64,000 nt of DNA from Heterotrichella gracilis (lineage: Eukaryota; Sar; Xanthophyceae; Tribonematales; Xanthonemataceae). The position numbers and the translations under genes were made by a program. The notes below the pieces were generated by a model. The model was not told the origin of the DNA. It made no database searches and was given only the letters and a program-made list of their open reading frames with translations. How positions within the stretch are numbered: the first letter of the stretch is position 1; each line of letters begins with the position of its first letter. The stretch spans positions 310,001 through 374,000 of the forward strand of contig JAULBX010011099.1 of assembly GCA_032358255.1 (NCBI GenBank), read 5' to 3'. Positions 43,233 to 52,896 of the stretch are shown piece after piece.

Positions 43233-43295
43233 AGCTAATTATTTACAATTTTTTATTTATTCCCAATAGTTATCGGGATGACAATTATTTGGTTA

Positions 43296-43976
43296 TTATT
43301 TTATAATTCCGAAATGCATGGTTAAAGGCATTAAGGCAAAAATGATGGGAATCAGGATAGAAAGCCAAACGCCAACTGTTTTAATAAGCGGAGTGTATTT
43401 TTTGTGATTTAATCCCAGTGTTTGAAAGGCTGATTGAAAGCCGTGTAATAAGTGGTAAGCTAAAGAGATCATCGATAAACAATACAACAGCACTACCCAA
43501 AGCTGAGTAAACGTTGTTTGCATCACCGCATATAAATTTTCGTTTCCGTTGGCATCTTCACCTGGAAGTCCCGTGAAACGCGACTTTACCCAAAAATGAG
43601 CTAAATGAATGATCAAAAAGATCAACAATAAAGTGCCTAATAATCCCATTGAACGGCTATACCAGCTTGAGTTGGCAGCACCATTTATTTGATCGTATCC
43701 AACAGGACGGGCTTTTCTGTTTGCCAAAGTTAAACGAAGAGCCTGTATCACGTGAAGGATTAAACCTAAAAATAAAACCAATTCTCCGGCGCGAATTAAC
43801 CAATTATGGGCCATAAAATCGGCGCCAATATTAAACGTTAAACCACCATCGTTGAAGAAAATAAGTGAATTAATAAAACAATGCACTAATAAGAAGGCAA
43901 CCAGAAAGAGACCGGTTAAGCCCATAATTAATTTCTTGCCGATGGAAGAAGATAAAAACCCTGATTGTTGACTCAT
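43296..43976 (-). CDS. sdhC: Succinate dehydrogenase cytochrome b558 subunit
   Basis: 226 residues with five membrane helices, the form of the single large cytochrome b subunit (TIGR02046) found with SdhCAB and Frd of this class. Conserved histidines for haem are in HCFINSLIFF, GLILHVIQAL, LIIHLAHFW and LAYHLLHGF. It anchors SdhAB and reduces menaquinone. It is the first gene of the operon and has a good promoter just upstream. Confidence 0.93.
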   Translation of the reverse strand: MSQQSGFLSSSIGKKLIMGLTGLFLVAFLLVHCFINSLIFFNDGGLTFNIGADFMAHNWLIRAGELVLFLGLILHVIQALRLTLANRKARPVGYDQINGAANSSWYSRSMGLLGTLLLIFLIIHLAHFWVKSRFTGLPGEDANGNENLYAVMQTTFTQLWVVLLYCLSMISLAYHLLHGFQSAFQTLGLNHKKYTPLIKTVGVWLSILIPIIFALMPLTMHFGIIK

Positions 43977-44010
43977 ATAAAATTGAAATTATGATTTGAA
44001 TTGTGTCCCG

Positions 44011-44041
44011 CAAATGTATTAAGCAAAACAATCAGAACCAA
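44011..44041 (-). promoter_or_regulatory. Promoter of the sdh operon (TTG-N20-TACATTTG)
   Basis: Read on the minus strand: TTG (44041-44039), 20 bp, TACATTTG (44018-44011). This fits the consensus well. The leader before the sdhC ATG would be about 30 nt. Confidence 0.75.
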
Positions 44042-44179
44042 GTTTTGTTTTTGGGACAATTGCTTTGTAAAAGGTGAGCTTAAATCACTGATTGATTATG
44101 AGTTGCGCAAGCACTTTCTTAATTAGAACGATTATAAATATAAACCGTGTCTAATTGAATTGACATTTGAACTAAGTGA

Positions 44180-44722
44180 CTAAGTTGAAACTTTGAAGGT
44201 TTTAAGCACCTCCCACTTTTTCTCCAGCTTAAGCAGTGAAAAGCCCTTATATTCAAAAGTTCCATCAATTGATTTAGAACGAAACTCCTCCCTAAGTTCA
44301 TAAAACTTCGGCTTCTTCAGATCTCTGAAAGCCACCGTCACATGCGGGTGAAAGCCACGTAGATCATCCGATTCATTAAACAATTTTAGTTCTCTTTTGG
44401 CATAAACAGTCAATTGTTTATGGAGTTCGTAAAGTGTTTCATTCGGCAACACATCTGCATAGATCACCCTTGGTTCAAAAGCTGAATAGTTTTTTAACTC
44501 CAATTGAAAGGACGTTTCGAATTTAAAATCTTGGAGTTTTTCAACAAGGATATTTTCCTTTTCTTCTTTCCAGTCAAAGGGCCGGTGAAGAGTAATATGG
44601 GCCGGACTCCGCAAAGCACCTTTCAAACCGTGTTTTTCAAACAGCATCTGCTTCACAGCCTCAATTTCAGTGAATAAGGGCTCGGGTAAAACGATGGCAA
44701 TAAAGTACTTTTTCGTGGTCAT
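44180..44722 (-). CDS. 2H phosphoesterase (2'-5' RNA ligase/LigT-like)
   Basis: 180 residues from the ATG at 44722 (MTTKKYFIAIVLPEP); a start five codons upstream is less likely. Both H-x-T motifs of the superfamily are present, H42-I-T44 (AHITLHRPF) and H127-V-T129 (HPHVTVAF). These enzymes act on 2',5' or cyclic phosphate bonds in RNA; the substrate here is unknown. It is divergent from the nucleotidyltransferase gene on the right. Confidence 0.9.
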   Translation of the reverse strand: MTTKKYFIAIVLPEPLFTEIEAVKQMLFEKHGLKGALRSPAHITLHRPFDWKEEKENILVEKLQDFKFETSFQLELKNYSAFEPRVIYADVLPNETLYELHKQLTVYAKRELKLFNESDDLRGFHPHVTVAFRDLKKPKFYELREEFRSKSIDGTFEYKGFSLLKLEKKWEVLKTFKVST

Positions 44723-44751
44723 TTTAGAGGGAAACATCCATTAAATTATGC

Positions 44752-44759
44752 TATTTTTG
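44752..44759 (+). promoter_or_regulatory. Putative -7 promoter element (TATTTTTG) of the nucleotidyltransferase cluster
   Basis: TATTTTTG, a match to TAnnTTTG, lies 17 bp upstream of the ATG and gives a very short leader for the four-gene cluster. Confidence 0.5.
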
Positions 44760-44776
44760 CGGGACAATAAAATTTT

Positions 44777-45787
44777 ATGCAAATTATTATTCCAATGGCC
44801 GGTAAAGGTAAGCGAATGCGGCCACACACCCTAACAACTGCCAAACCTTTAATTCCGGTAGCCGGAAAGCCCATTGTACAACGTTTGGTGGAAGATATCA
44901 CCAAAGTATGTGGTCAAAAAGTGAATGAGATCGCTTTTATTATTGGTCCGGATTTTGGCGCAGAAGTAGAACAAAGTCTCATTAAGGTGGCTGAAAGTCA
45001 GGGTGCCAAAGGAAGTATTTATTATCAGGATAAAGCTTTGGGAACGGCTCATGCCATTATGTGCGCTAAAGATGCCATTAAAGGAAAAACTGTAGTGGCT
45101 TTTGCAGATACTTTGTTCAAAGCGGACTTCGTGATGGATACCGAAAAAGAAGGGGTGATCTGGGTACAAAAAATTGAAGATCCAAGTCAGTTTGGGGTAG
45201 TTAAATTAGATGCACACGGACAGATAGCTGATTTTGTAGAAAAACCGACCACTTTTGTAAGTGACCTCGCCATTATAGGCATTTATTATTTTAAGGATGG
45301 TGATTATCTGAAAAGTGAATTACAATATTTATTGGATAACAACATTACTGAAAAAGGAGAATTTCAACTCACCAATGCTTTAGAAAATATGCGCCGCAAG
45401 GGAACAAAATTTGTACCCGGTGAAGTAACGGAATGGTTAGATTGTGGAAATAAAAATGCCACTGTTTATACCAATCAACGCGTGTTAGAATTTGATAATG
45501 GCAAAGCGCATTTAAAAGGAAAAAATATTAAGAACCTTAACTCGGTTATCATTGAACCTTGTTTTATTGGTGATAATGTAGAACTAAATAATTCGGTAAT
45601 TGGTCCACACGTGAGTATTGGCGCCAATTCTAAAGTGAATCAGTCCATTCTGAAGAACGCCATAATTCAAACAGATGCCAAGATCACACAGGCAAACATC
45701 AGTAACAGCATCTTAGGAATTGGCTCTGAAGTTACCGGACGCGCTTCCGATTTAAGCATTAGTGACTATACACAAATTATTGTTTAA
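44777..45787 (+). CDS. Sugar-phosphate nucleotidyltransferase with left-handed beta-helix end
   Basis: 336 residues. The N-terminus has the nucleotidyltransferase signature IIPMAGKGKRMRPHTLTTAKPLIPVAGKP (nucleotide loop and catalytic Arg/Lys). FADTLF contains the metal-binding Asp. The last ~80 residues (NSVIIEPCFIGDNVELNNSVIGPHVSIGANSKV) are hexapeptide repeats of the left-handed beta-helix kind. It makes an NDP-sugar from a sugar-1-phosphate; the sugar is not clear. In Bacteroidota this gene is typically followed by TPR, DUF4292 and EnvC-like genes, exactly as here, so it may serve cell-wall work. Confidence 0.88.
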   Translation: MQIIIPMAGKGKRMRPHTLTTAKPLIPVAGKPIVQRLVEDITKVCGQKVNEIAFIIGPDFGAEVEQSLIKVAESQGAKGSIYYQDKALGTAHAIMCAKDAIKGKTVVAFADTLFKADFVMDTEKEGVIWVQKIEDPSQFGVVKLDAHGQIADFVEKPTTFVSDLAIIGIYYFKDGDYLKSELQYLLDNNITEKGEFQLTNALENMRRKGTKFVPGEVTEWLDCGNKNATVYTNQRVLEFDNGKAHLKGKNIKNLNSVIIEPCFIGDNVELNNSVIGPHVSIGANSKVNQSILKNAIIQTDAKITQANISNSILGIGSEVTGRASDLSISDYTQIIV

Positions 45788-47540
45788 GAACTACCAACAT
45801 ATTTTTTATGGCTTCTGCTTAATTGGCTTTGTCTCATTTTTTGTTGCGTGTAAAAGTTCAAAAACAGCTTCTGCTGATAAAACTTCTCCTTCGAATCAAA
45901 AAGAAAGTGCTACCATGGACGCGAATGGTGTCCGTTTTGGTTATTATTATGTAGATGCCTGTTCTGAACGCAAAAAAGGGAATCTGAAGGAAGCCTTAAA
46001 GTTATATGAAGAGTGTAAAAAAATAGACCCTAAGAACGCTGCCGTCAATTATGAGTTAGCCACCATTTATCGTTTACTCGGCTCCAATGAGGTGGCTTTG
46101 GAAAACGCTAAGATATGCGCGGCTGCTGATCCAAAAAACGAGTGGTATCAATTAATTCTCATTGATTGTTACAATTCACTCAAATTGTATTATCAGGCAG
46201 TAAAGGTGCGGGAGGCTTTGGTCAAACAATTTCCATTAAAGAATGAGTTTAAAGAAGATCTGGCGATTGAATATGCCGTGTTGGGATATTATGACCGCTC
46301 GTTTAAGATCTATAATGAATTGGAAGAGATTTATGGCATCAATGAACAGATCACGTTAAACAAAGTAAAGCTTTTAAAAAGTCAGAAAAAATACAAGGAA
46401 GCCGAACAGGAATTAATAAAACTTGCGAACAGCGAACCAGCTAACCCCAAGTATTGCGCCTATTTGGCCGAATTCTATCTTGAATTAAATAAACAAGAAG
46501 AAGCAAAATCCATGTTCGACAAGATCCTGATCCTAGATCCTCAAAACCCGGAAATTCATTTAGCGCTTCATAATTATTATATTAATAAGGGTCAAGACTC
46601 CATCGCCTATGATCACTTAAAACAAGCTTTTTTAAATCCCGATCTGGATGTAGAAACCAAAACAGAAATATTAAATACTTTTTATCAGCGGGCACAAATT
46701 CGCGACACTCAGGCTTATAACGACGGATTAGAGTTATCAAAGCTCATGGTACAAGTGCACCCAACAGCCGGGCAATCGTATTTCATTTATGGTAATTTTT
46801 TGAAGCTAGGTAATAAAACAAAAGAAGCAGCTGCTAATTATTACACCGCAGCGGGGCTTAATCGTCGTGATTATAAGATTTGGGACATTCTCTTATACAC
46901 GGATTATTTGTTACAGGAATTTGATTCCTTAGAACACCACAGCGCAAAAGCCATTGAGATTTTTCCGAGTCAGCCATTAAATTACAAGTACAATGGTTTG
47001 GCAAACATTGAATTAAAAAACTATTCCAAGGCCGCACAAGCTTTAAAAGATGGATTGGAGTTTACTTCTGACAATGCACAACGCATAGATTTTTTAAGTC
47101 TGTTAGGAGACACGTATTTCAATTTGAATGACTACTCAAAATCGGACGCTGCCTTTGAGGAAGCCTTAAAAATTAATTCAGACAACACTTATATCCTGAA
47201 CAATTACGCTTACTATTTGTCTTTGAGAAATACAGATCTCACAAAGGCAGAAATGCTTTCTAAACGGGCGAACCAGTTAAAACCGAATGAAAGAAGTTAT
47301 ATTGACACCTATGGTTGGATCTTATACCAGCAAAAAAAGTACACAGAAGCTACGGAATGGCTCGCAAAAGCAGCCGGCATGGGTCCTGGGAATCCTACCA
47401 TCCTTGAACATTATGGTGACGCGCTTTATAGAACCAACAAACAAGAAGAAGCTTTAATTCAATGGGAGGCTTCAAAAAAAAGCGGAGGAAATTCAGAAGA
47501 ATTATTAAAAAAAATAAAAAGTAAAAAACTGAATGATTAA
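45762..47540 (+). CDS. TPR-repeat lipoprotein
   Basis: 592 residues with a lipoprotein signal (IFYGFCLIGFVSFFVACKSS) and about a dozen TPR units, such as LKEALKLYEECKKIDPKNAAVNYELATIYRLLG and YILNNYAYYLSLRNTDLTKAEMLSKRANQL. It is expected at the periplasmic face and likely links neighbours in a complex. The GTG start at 45762 overlaps the nucleotidyltransferase by 26 bp. A TTG at 45780 would give an 8-bp overlap and a more typical signal peptide. The downstream gene overlaps it by 8 bp, so translation is coupled. Confidence 0.87.
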   Translation: MTIHKLLFKNYQHIFYGFCLIGFVSFFVACKSSKTASADKTSPSNQKESATMDANGVRFGYYYVDACSERKKGNLKEALKLYEECKKIDPKNAAVNYELATIYRLLGSNEVALENAKICAAADPKNEWYQLILIDCYNSLKLYYQAVKVREALVKQFPLKNEFKEDLAIEYAVLGYYDRSFKIYNELEEIYGINEQITLNKVKLLKSQKKYKEAEQELIKLANSEPANPKYCAYLAEFYLELNKQEEAKSMFDKILILDPQNPEIHLALHNYYINKGQDSIAYDHLKQAFLNPDLDVETKTEILNTFYQRAQIRDTQAYNDGLELSKLMVQVHPTAGQSYFIYGNFLKLGNKTKEAAANYYTAAGLNRRDYKIWDILLYTDYLLQEFDSLEHHSAKAIEIFPSQPLNYKYNGLANIELKNYSKAAQALKDGLEFTSDNAQRIDFLSLLGDTYFNLNDYSKSDAAFEEALKINSDNTYILNNYAYYLSLRNTDLTKAEMLSKRANQLKPNERSYIDTYGWILYQQKKYTEATEWLAKAAGMGPGNPTILEHYGDALYRTNKQEEALIQWEASKKSGGNSEELLKKIKSKKLND

Positions 47541-48423
47541 ATCATTTTTAAGATACGGTAGTGTAACACTTGCGGGAGTGATTTTGTTGTTCACCTTACA
47601 TGCTTGTAAAAACAAGCGTAAAACACAAAAAACCGAACCTGTTGTGGCTGTGCTGGAAGACACTATTGTTGGGAAGTGTCGTTTAGATTATAAATCTTCT
47701 AAAACATTAAGTCGCCTTGTAAAAGAAAATGAATTTAATTTTGAATGGTTGAACGCTAAGGCCAATGTTGAATCACTGGTTGAAGATAGAGAAGAACAGT
47801 TTGACATTAAAGTGGCTATTCGGAAAGACAGCGCCATGTTAATTTCTATTCATTACCTGTTGGGCTTGCAGGTGGCTAAAGTGTTGATCACAAAAGATTC
47901 GGTGAAGTTTGTGAACTACATCGATAAAACATATTTTAAAGGAGATTTTGTTTACATCAATAATTTGTTGGCGGCAGACCTCGATTTTGACCTCTTACAG
48001 GCAGTAATGTTTGGAAACAGCGCAGAATTTCAGGATGAAGAATCTAAACTAAGACCTGTAACCGATCGGCAAAACTGCCATTATTTATTAAGTACCGTTA
48101 GAAAACGAAGATTAAGGAAAATTCAAACAGGAAGCGCAGATCTAACGGACGCCTTGCAAATACTCACTTTAAACCCCGAAGATTTTAAAATAATTAGAAC
48201 CGAATTTATTGAACCTTCAACCAACCGGCAGTTTATTGCTAATTATTCGAAGTTCACGTTAAAAGACAGTGTTTTTGCACCATACCATGTTGATATTGAT
48301 ATAGTAGCGCAGAAGAAAGCAAGCATAAAAATTGACTATGTTCGCATTGAGAAAAATGTTCCGCAAAAGCTGACATTAAACATACCTGCAAAATATGATC
48401 CTATTCAAATACAGAAAAAATAA
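47533..48423 (+). CDS. DUF4292 lipoprotein
   Basis: 296 residues with a lipoprotein signal (GVILLFTLHACKNKRKTQ). The mature protein has the LolA/LolB-like pattern of DUF4292: FNFEWLNAKANVESLV, FDIKVAIRKDSAMLISIHYLLGLQVAKVLITKDSVKFVN and a C-terminal LTLNIPAKYDPIQIQ. It may handle lipoprotein or lipid at the envelope, by fold analogy only. It overlaps its upstream neighbour by 8 bp and the next gene by 29 bp. Confidence 0.9.
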   Translation: MIKSFLRYGSVTLAGVILLFTLHACKNKRKTQKTEPVVAVLEDTIVGKCRLDYKSSKTLSRLVKENEFNFEWLNAKANVESLVEDREEQFDIKVAIRKDSAMLISIHYLLGLQVAKVLITKDSVKFVNYIDKTYFKGDFVYINNLLAADLDFDLLQAVMFGNSAEFQDEESKLRPVTDRQNCHYLLSTVRKRRLRKIQTGSADLTDALQILTLNPEDFKIIRTEFIEPSTNRQFIANYSKFTLKDSVFAPYHVDIDIVAQKKASIKIDYVRIEKNVPQKLTLNIPAKYDPIQIQKK

Positions 48424-49774
48424 AACAGCGCTCTGTTTAGTGTTCGTTTGTCTTTTTGTATTCTCTGGTCCCATTTTTTCACAGCATAATCCAAAAGTTT
48501 CCAAAAAAGATCTTGAGTATAAAAAGAAAAAGATCAATGATGAGATCAAAGAAATTAATTCTCTTTTAAGCGAAACAAAGGCTAATAAAAGATCTTCTCT
48601 TGGCGCATTGGTAAACATCAACATGAAGCTTAAAAAGCGACAGGAGCTGATAAATACCATCAACGCTCAGATCATCAATATAGAGAAGGATATTAGCGAT
48701 AATGAGAATCAAACACGCATTTTAAAAAACAATTTAACCAAATTAAAAAAGGAATATGCGCGCATGATTGTTTTTGCGCAACGCAATCAGGACGCTTACA
48801 GTTCATTGATGTTTATTTTTGCTTCCGAAAATTTTACACAAGCATACAGTCGCTTAAAATACATGCAACAGTATTCAGACTTTAGAAAAAAGCAGGCCAT
48901 TGAAATCATAAACACCCAAACCGATTTACTGGCACATCTAACAGAATTAAAAGACCAAAAGAACGAGAAGAATGCCTTATTAGGCAATGAGCAGGTTGAA
49001 AAAAAGCAGCTAAGCAGCGAAAAATCGGAGCAAGAACAAGTCCTGACAGAATTACAAAAAAAGGAAAAACAATTAAAGGCAGAATTAGAAAAGAAAAAAG
49101 AAGATGCCATTCAATTGCAATTGTCCATTAAACGCTTGATAGAAGAGGAGATTAGACGGAAGGCCGAAGAGGCTGCTAAAGCAGATGCACAAAAAGCCCT
49201 TGCCGCCAAAAAGAAAAAAGAGGAAAACAAAAAGAAACAAAAGTCGGGGAAGTTGCCGCCGGAAAAACCTGAATCGGCTGTCGCAACTGAGAATAAGGCA
49301 GCTAAAAAGGAAGACCCTTCGGTGCCTGAATTAAGCGAAGAAGCAGTAGCACTGAGTTCAGATTTCTCAAACAATCGGGGCAAGTTGCCGTGGCCGGTGA
49401 CGAAAGGGGTTATCTGCGAAACCTATGGAGAGCATGAGCACCCTGCTATTAAAGGATTTATGATGTTCAATAACGGCTTGGAAATATGCGCGAATAAAGG
49501 AACGCAAGCAAGAGCGGTATTTGATGGAGAAGTAACCAGTATTGCCGTATCGCCTACCGGGGGTAAGTTGGTAATTATTCGTCATGGCGAATATTTAACA
49601 GTTTATTGTAACTTGGGAGAGATCGTTGTTAAAACAGGTCAAAAAGTAAGCGCCAAACAAACCATTGGTACCGTTATGTATAACGAAGACGACGATAAAA
49701 CATCTATGAATATTCAGATTTGGAAGGGTCAGAAAACCATGGACCCGAGCGGTTGGTTATATAATGCCCGCTAG
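48395..49774 (+). CDS. EnvC-like murein hydrolase activator (M23/LytM domain without zinc ligands)
   Basis: 459 residues: signal peptide (LCLVFVCLFVFSGPIFSQ), a ~230-residue coiled coil (KKDLEYKKKKINDEIKEINSLL ... QLQLSIKRLIEEEIRRKAEEAAK), a Lys/Ala/Glu-rich linker and a C-terminal LytM domain. The usual zinc and catalytic residues are gone: the first His-x3-Asp site reads NNGLEI, YxHL is YCNL, and HLH is MNIQI. This is the EnvC arrangement, in which the domain activates cell-splitting amidases instead of cutting peptidoglycan itself. It should act at the division site. Last gene of the four-gene cluster; convergent with its right neighbour. Confidence 0.9.
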   Translation: MILFKYRKNKTALCLVFVCLFVFSGPIFSQHNPKVSKKDLEYKKKKINDEIKEINSLLSETKANKRSSLGALVNINMKLKKRQELINTINAQIINIEKDISDNENQTRILKNNLTKLKKEYARMIVFAQRNQDAYSSLMFIFASENFTQAYSRLKYMQQYSDFRKKQAIEIINTQTDLLAHLTELKDQKNEKNALLGNEQVEKKQLSSEKSEQEQVLTELQKKEKQLKAELEKKKEDAIQLQLSIKRLIEEEIRRKAEEAAKADAQKALAAKKKKEENKKKQKSGKLPPEKPESAVATENKAAKKEDPSVPELSEEAVALSSDFSNNRGKLPWPVTKGVICETYGEHEHPAIKGFMMFNNGLEICANKGTQARAVFDGEVTSIAVSPTGGKLVIIRHGEYLTVYCNLGEIVVKTGQKVSAKQTIGTVMYNEDDDKTSMNIQIWKGQKTMDPSGWLYNAR

Positions 49775-49788
49775 TCTTTGAAATCGAA

Positions 49789-51357
49789 TTAAGGCCTTGG
49801 TTCAAAGGCATTCATTAATCCTGCAAATTGGTCTACAGTAAGTGAATTGTTCTTCACCAGCAGCATTCCGTAGTCATCTAGACGTTGAATCTCAAAGTAA
49901 GGGCTTTTTGGTAAACGTTTATCAAAATCAAACACTTCTGAAATAACAACGAAGCGATCAAACACTTTGTTCTTTAAACCTTCTCTTACCCAATAACGCT
50001 TATCGGCTTTGGTTTCCATGGTAAGCGGATAGACCTTGTCCATAGCCGGTCCACCGTATGCTAAAAAAGTATTCAGCCAGAAATCTTTAGAAATAAGCAT
50101 AAAAGGAGCCTTGTTTTGATGACACTGATCGCCATAAAATTTTACAGCACCCAAGGCGTCTTCAAATTTAATAAGTCGTACACCTACCCATAATTCGTTT
50201 TTGTAATGAGGCTCTAAGGTCTTTTCAAATGAACGCATTTTGTATATGGAGAACGACAAGGGTATGAGAAAAATTACCAAAAAGACATTATTGGTTTTAA
50301 GATTCAAAACCGATAGGAACAGGCCCATAATCAATGGGATTCCTAAATACATCCTGCTAAAGGACATATAAGCCCAAGTTGACCCTTCAAGGGTTTTGCC
50401 ACTGCAAAAGGAGAACAAGATCACGAGAATAAAGATCAAAAAAGACCAAGCTGCTTTTTTGTTCTGACGGTATAAAAAATAACACAATACCATTAATGCC
50501 AGCAATAAAGATAAATAGGTGTTCTCAAAAAAGAACGACAAGTGAATAAAGCGAAGATCGAGTTCTCTGATATTATCCCAAAAAAAGGCGGTCGACATTC
50601 TGTACTCCAAACCATGTTTGATGTAATCGGGATGTATGGCGTAGAAGTGATTAAAAAAGAAATGCAAAGGAATCATTAAAAGGACAAGAGGCAGAACAAA
50701 GAAGTAAAAACGTTTGTTTTTGAAATTATGCAGAAACACATAAAAAACAAAGGGAGCACTAACAATGACTGAATTTGGATTGACAAAATACCCTATCATA
50801 CATAATATCACGTTGAACATAAAAAATTTCAAATGATAGGGGTTCAACATGTTAACTACAAAAAAGGAAGTAAAAAATAATCCTGTCACAAAACCACGCG
50901 GCAAACTATTGATGAGATCGTATTCGGCCGGCATACACAAAATAATAGATAGGGCAAGTAAAGCTTGAATTTTCCGGCGATTAAAAAACAAATAAAAGGC
51001 AGTAAAAAAAATTGGAAAAATGAAAAGAAAGTGCGTGGCAATAGGAACGGCATAGTATACCGGAACGCTCATCCAAATGAGAGGCACAGCAACCAGGGCT
51101 TCCAGAAAAGTATTATAATCCTGAGCATAAAACCGCGGTTCATAAAACAAACCTTTGGCATAGTCACTGGCGCCAATCCACATAAAGGCCTGATCAGAAT
51201 CAATGTATCCTAAATTAAGTTTAAAATACACCAATACCTGAATGATCAATAAGAATAAAACAAATAACAAGAAAAAGGCATTGATAAAAAACGCTCCGTT
51301 TTTGAATTTAAAATGATTGGTGATGGCGCTTAAAAACAACATTGTTTTATGATTCAT
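49789..51357 (-). CDS. Polytopic membrane protein, GT-C glycosyltransferase-like
   Basis: About 522 residues from the ATG at 51357 (a GTG three codons earlier also fits). It has about ten or more membrane helices and long hydrophobic loops. A periplasmic first loop (YIDSDQAFMWIGASDYAKGLFYEPRFYAQDYN) contains Asp residues in the place where GT-C enzymes bind metal and donor, and a ~100-residue soluble tail (FEDALGAVKFYGDQCHQ) closes the protein. This resembles the 9427-10821 gene only in topology. I do not recognise a characterised family. Confidence 0.65.
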   Translation of the reverse strand: MNHKTMLFLSAITNHFKFKNGAFFINAFFLLFVLFLLIIQVLVYFKLNLGYIDSDQAFMWIGASDYAKGLFYEPRFYAQDYNTFLEALVAVPLIWMSVPVYYAVPIATHFLFIFPIFFTAFYLFFNRRKIQALLALSIILCMPAEYDLINSLPRGFVTGLFFTSFFVVNMLNPYHLKFFMFNVILCMIGYFVNPNSVIVSAPFVFYVFLHNFKNKRFYFFVLPLVLLMIPLHFFFNHFYAIHPDYIKHGLEYRMSTAFFWDNIRELDLRFIHLSFFFENTYLSLLLALMVLCYFLYRQNKKAAWSFLIFILVILFSFCSGKTLEGSTWAYMSFSRMYLGIPLIMGLFLSVLNLKTNNVFLVIFLIPLSFSIYKMRSFEKTLEPHYKNELWVGVRLIKFEDALGAVKFYGDQCHQNKAPFMLISKDFWLNTFLAYGGPAMDKVYPLTMETKADKRYWVREGLKNKVFDRFVVISEVFDFDKRLPKSPYFEIQRLDDYGMLLVKNNSLTVDQFAGLMNAFEPRP

Positions 51358-51427
51358 ATTCAGCACCTCAAAATAGCATTAATATTAAGCTAAAAAAAGT
51401 GCTATTCTCGTTTTTTCCAAATAAAAA

Positions 51428-51451
51428 ACCCACTGTTATTACACAGTGGGT
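51428..51451 (-). terminator. Terminator of tig
   Basis: ACCCACTGT-TATTAC-ACAGTGGGT (51428-51451), followed on the minus strand by TTTTTTAT. It lies about 25 bp after the trigger factor stop. Confidence 0.9.
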
Positions 51452-51474
51452 CTTAGAAATAAGGGGGGTATAAA

Positions 51475-52809
51475 TTAGTTTTTGAAAAACTCGTCGTAAC
51501 TAACTTCTTTGGTTTGAAGTGTACATTTTTCTTTGATCAAACCCAATACTTTTTTACTGTAAAGATTTTCAAAAATACGTTGCGCTTCCTTTTCTTTACT
51601 CAAAAGATCTTTAGATATTTTTTCCAGATCATCTTCAGTTGGTGTTTGGCCGTAACGGGCATATTCACTCTTAATGAACAATTTTGCTTCTTCTTTTGCT
51701 TCGTCACCACTCACCTGAATGCTATTGTCTTTAATGATCTTGTTCTCAATCAAACGCCATTGCATCGCCTTGGCATAGTTCGGATAATCTTTTTCAATTT
51801 CTTCTTGTGTTACAGGCTTTTCGTTAGCAACAGCTAACCAACGCTTTAAAAACGAATCAGGCAATTGCAAATTGATCTTTTCAACCAATTTGTTTTCAAC
51901 CTCTGTTCTTAAAAATTTCTCCGAATCTGCATTAAACATTAAGGCCAACTCTTCACGAATTTTATTTTTAAAGGCTTCTTCGCTGGTGATCACACCTGCT
52001 CCATAAACCTTGTCAAAAAGGTCTTGATCTAAGTCCGCATCTTCCATACGAGAGATGTTTTTTACAGTTAATTGCAAATTGCAATTAGTGGTTTCAGCGA
52101 GTTCTTTATCAATGCCTAATGAAACACTTTTATCTAAAGCAGTTTCAAATAAATCATTAATAGAAATAACCACCTTATCATCTTTTTTTAAGCCTAGTAA
52201 TTTTGCTTTGGCCGTTTCATTCTTAGTGCGCTCGTAACTCACGCTGGTGCTCTTATAAATACCACCGGCTTTAATTGCCCCGGTTTCGTCTAGTTCATTA
52301 ATGTCAACAAACACCACATCTTTTTCTCCTGAAACTTCGGGACTAACAGGTTTGCCATAATTACGACGAATGTCTTTCAGGTATTTTTCTACCAATTCAT
52401 CATCTACTTTTACTGTTTTGTAAGTGAAGGTGTTGCTGTTATCTAAATTCACTTTAAAATCAGGAGCTAAACCTAATTGGTAAACGAATTCAAAATCAGT
52501 TTGTTTGTTAAAGTCAACAGAAGTTTGATCTTTTGGCAATGGATTTCCAAGGATCTCGATCTTATTTTCTTCAATGTATTTATAAATGGTGTCGTTTAAT
52601 AATTTATTGATCTCGTCAACTAAGATCTGAGTACCATATTGTTTTTTAATTAAACCTGAAGGCACTTTTCCGGGTCTAAATCCGGGCATATTCGCTTGTC
52701 TTTGTACTTTTTTAATACCCTCGCTCACGCGGGATTCATAATCAACAGGAGCTACGGAAATGGTTATTTCGGCGTTTAAGCTATCAATATCGTGTTTTGT
52801 AATGTTCAT
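51475..52809 (-). CDS. tig: Trigger factor
   Basis: 444 residues. The N-terminal ribosome-binding domain carries the signature GFRPGKVPSGLIKKQYG (about residues 42-58), the equivalent of GFRxGK. A FKBP-like middle domain (~155-250) and a helical C-terminal chaperone domain (~260-440) follow. It meets nascent chains at the ribosome exit tunnel. The usual trio with clpP/clpX is not visible here; the next gene left is a membrane protein. A promoter-like TATTTTTG lies just upstream. Confidence 0.95.
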   Translation of the reverse strand: MNITKHDIDSLNAEITISVAPVDYESRVSEGIKKVQRQANMPGFRPGKVPSGLIKKQYGTQILVDEINKLLNDTIYKYIEENKIEILGNPLPKDQTSVDFNKQTDFEFVYQLGLAPDFKVNLDNSNTFTYKTVKVDDELVEKYLKDIRRNYGKPVSPEVSGEKDVVFVDINELDETGAIKAGGIYKSTSVSYERTKNETAKAKLLGLKKDDKVVISINDLFETALDKSVSLGIDKELAETTNCNLQLTVKNISRMEDADLDQDLFDKVYGAGVITSEEAFKNKIREELALMFNADSEKFLRTEVENKLVEKINLQLPDSFLKRWLAVANEKPVTQEEIEKDYPNYAKAMQWRLIENKIIKDNSIQVSGDEAKEEAKLFIKSEYARYGQTPTEDDLEKISKDLLSKEKEAQRIFENLYSKKVLGLIKEKCTLQTKEVSYDEFFKN

Positions 52810-52828
52810 GATCTTATTTTTAGGAGGG

Positions 52829-52836
52829 CAAAAATA
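52829..52836 (-). promoter_or_regulatory. Putative -7 promoter element (TATTTTTG) of tig
   Basis: Read on the minus strand, TATTTTTG lies about 20 bp before the tig ATG, within the 87-bp gap after the aldose epimerase gene. Confidence 0.5.
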
Positions 52837-52896
52837 AGAAATTTTCTTTAGTTTTTAGAGGTATTAAGTGCTTGAAATAGAGAAAATTAACAAATA

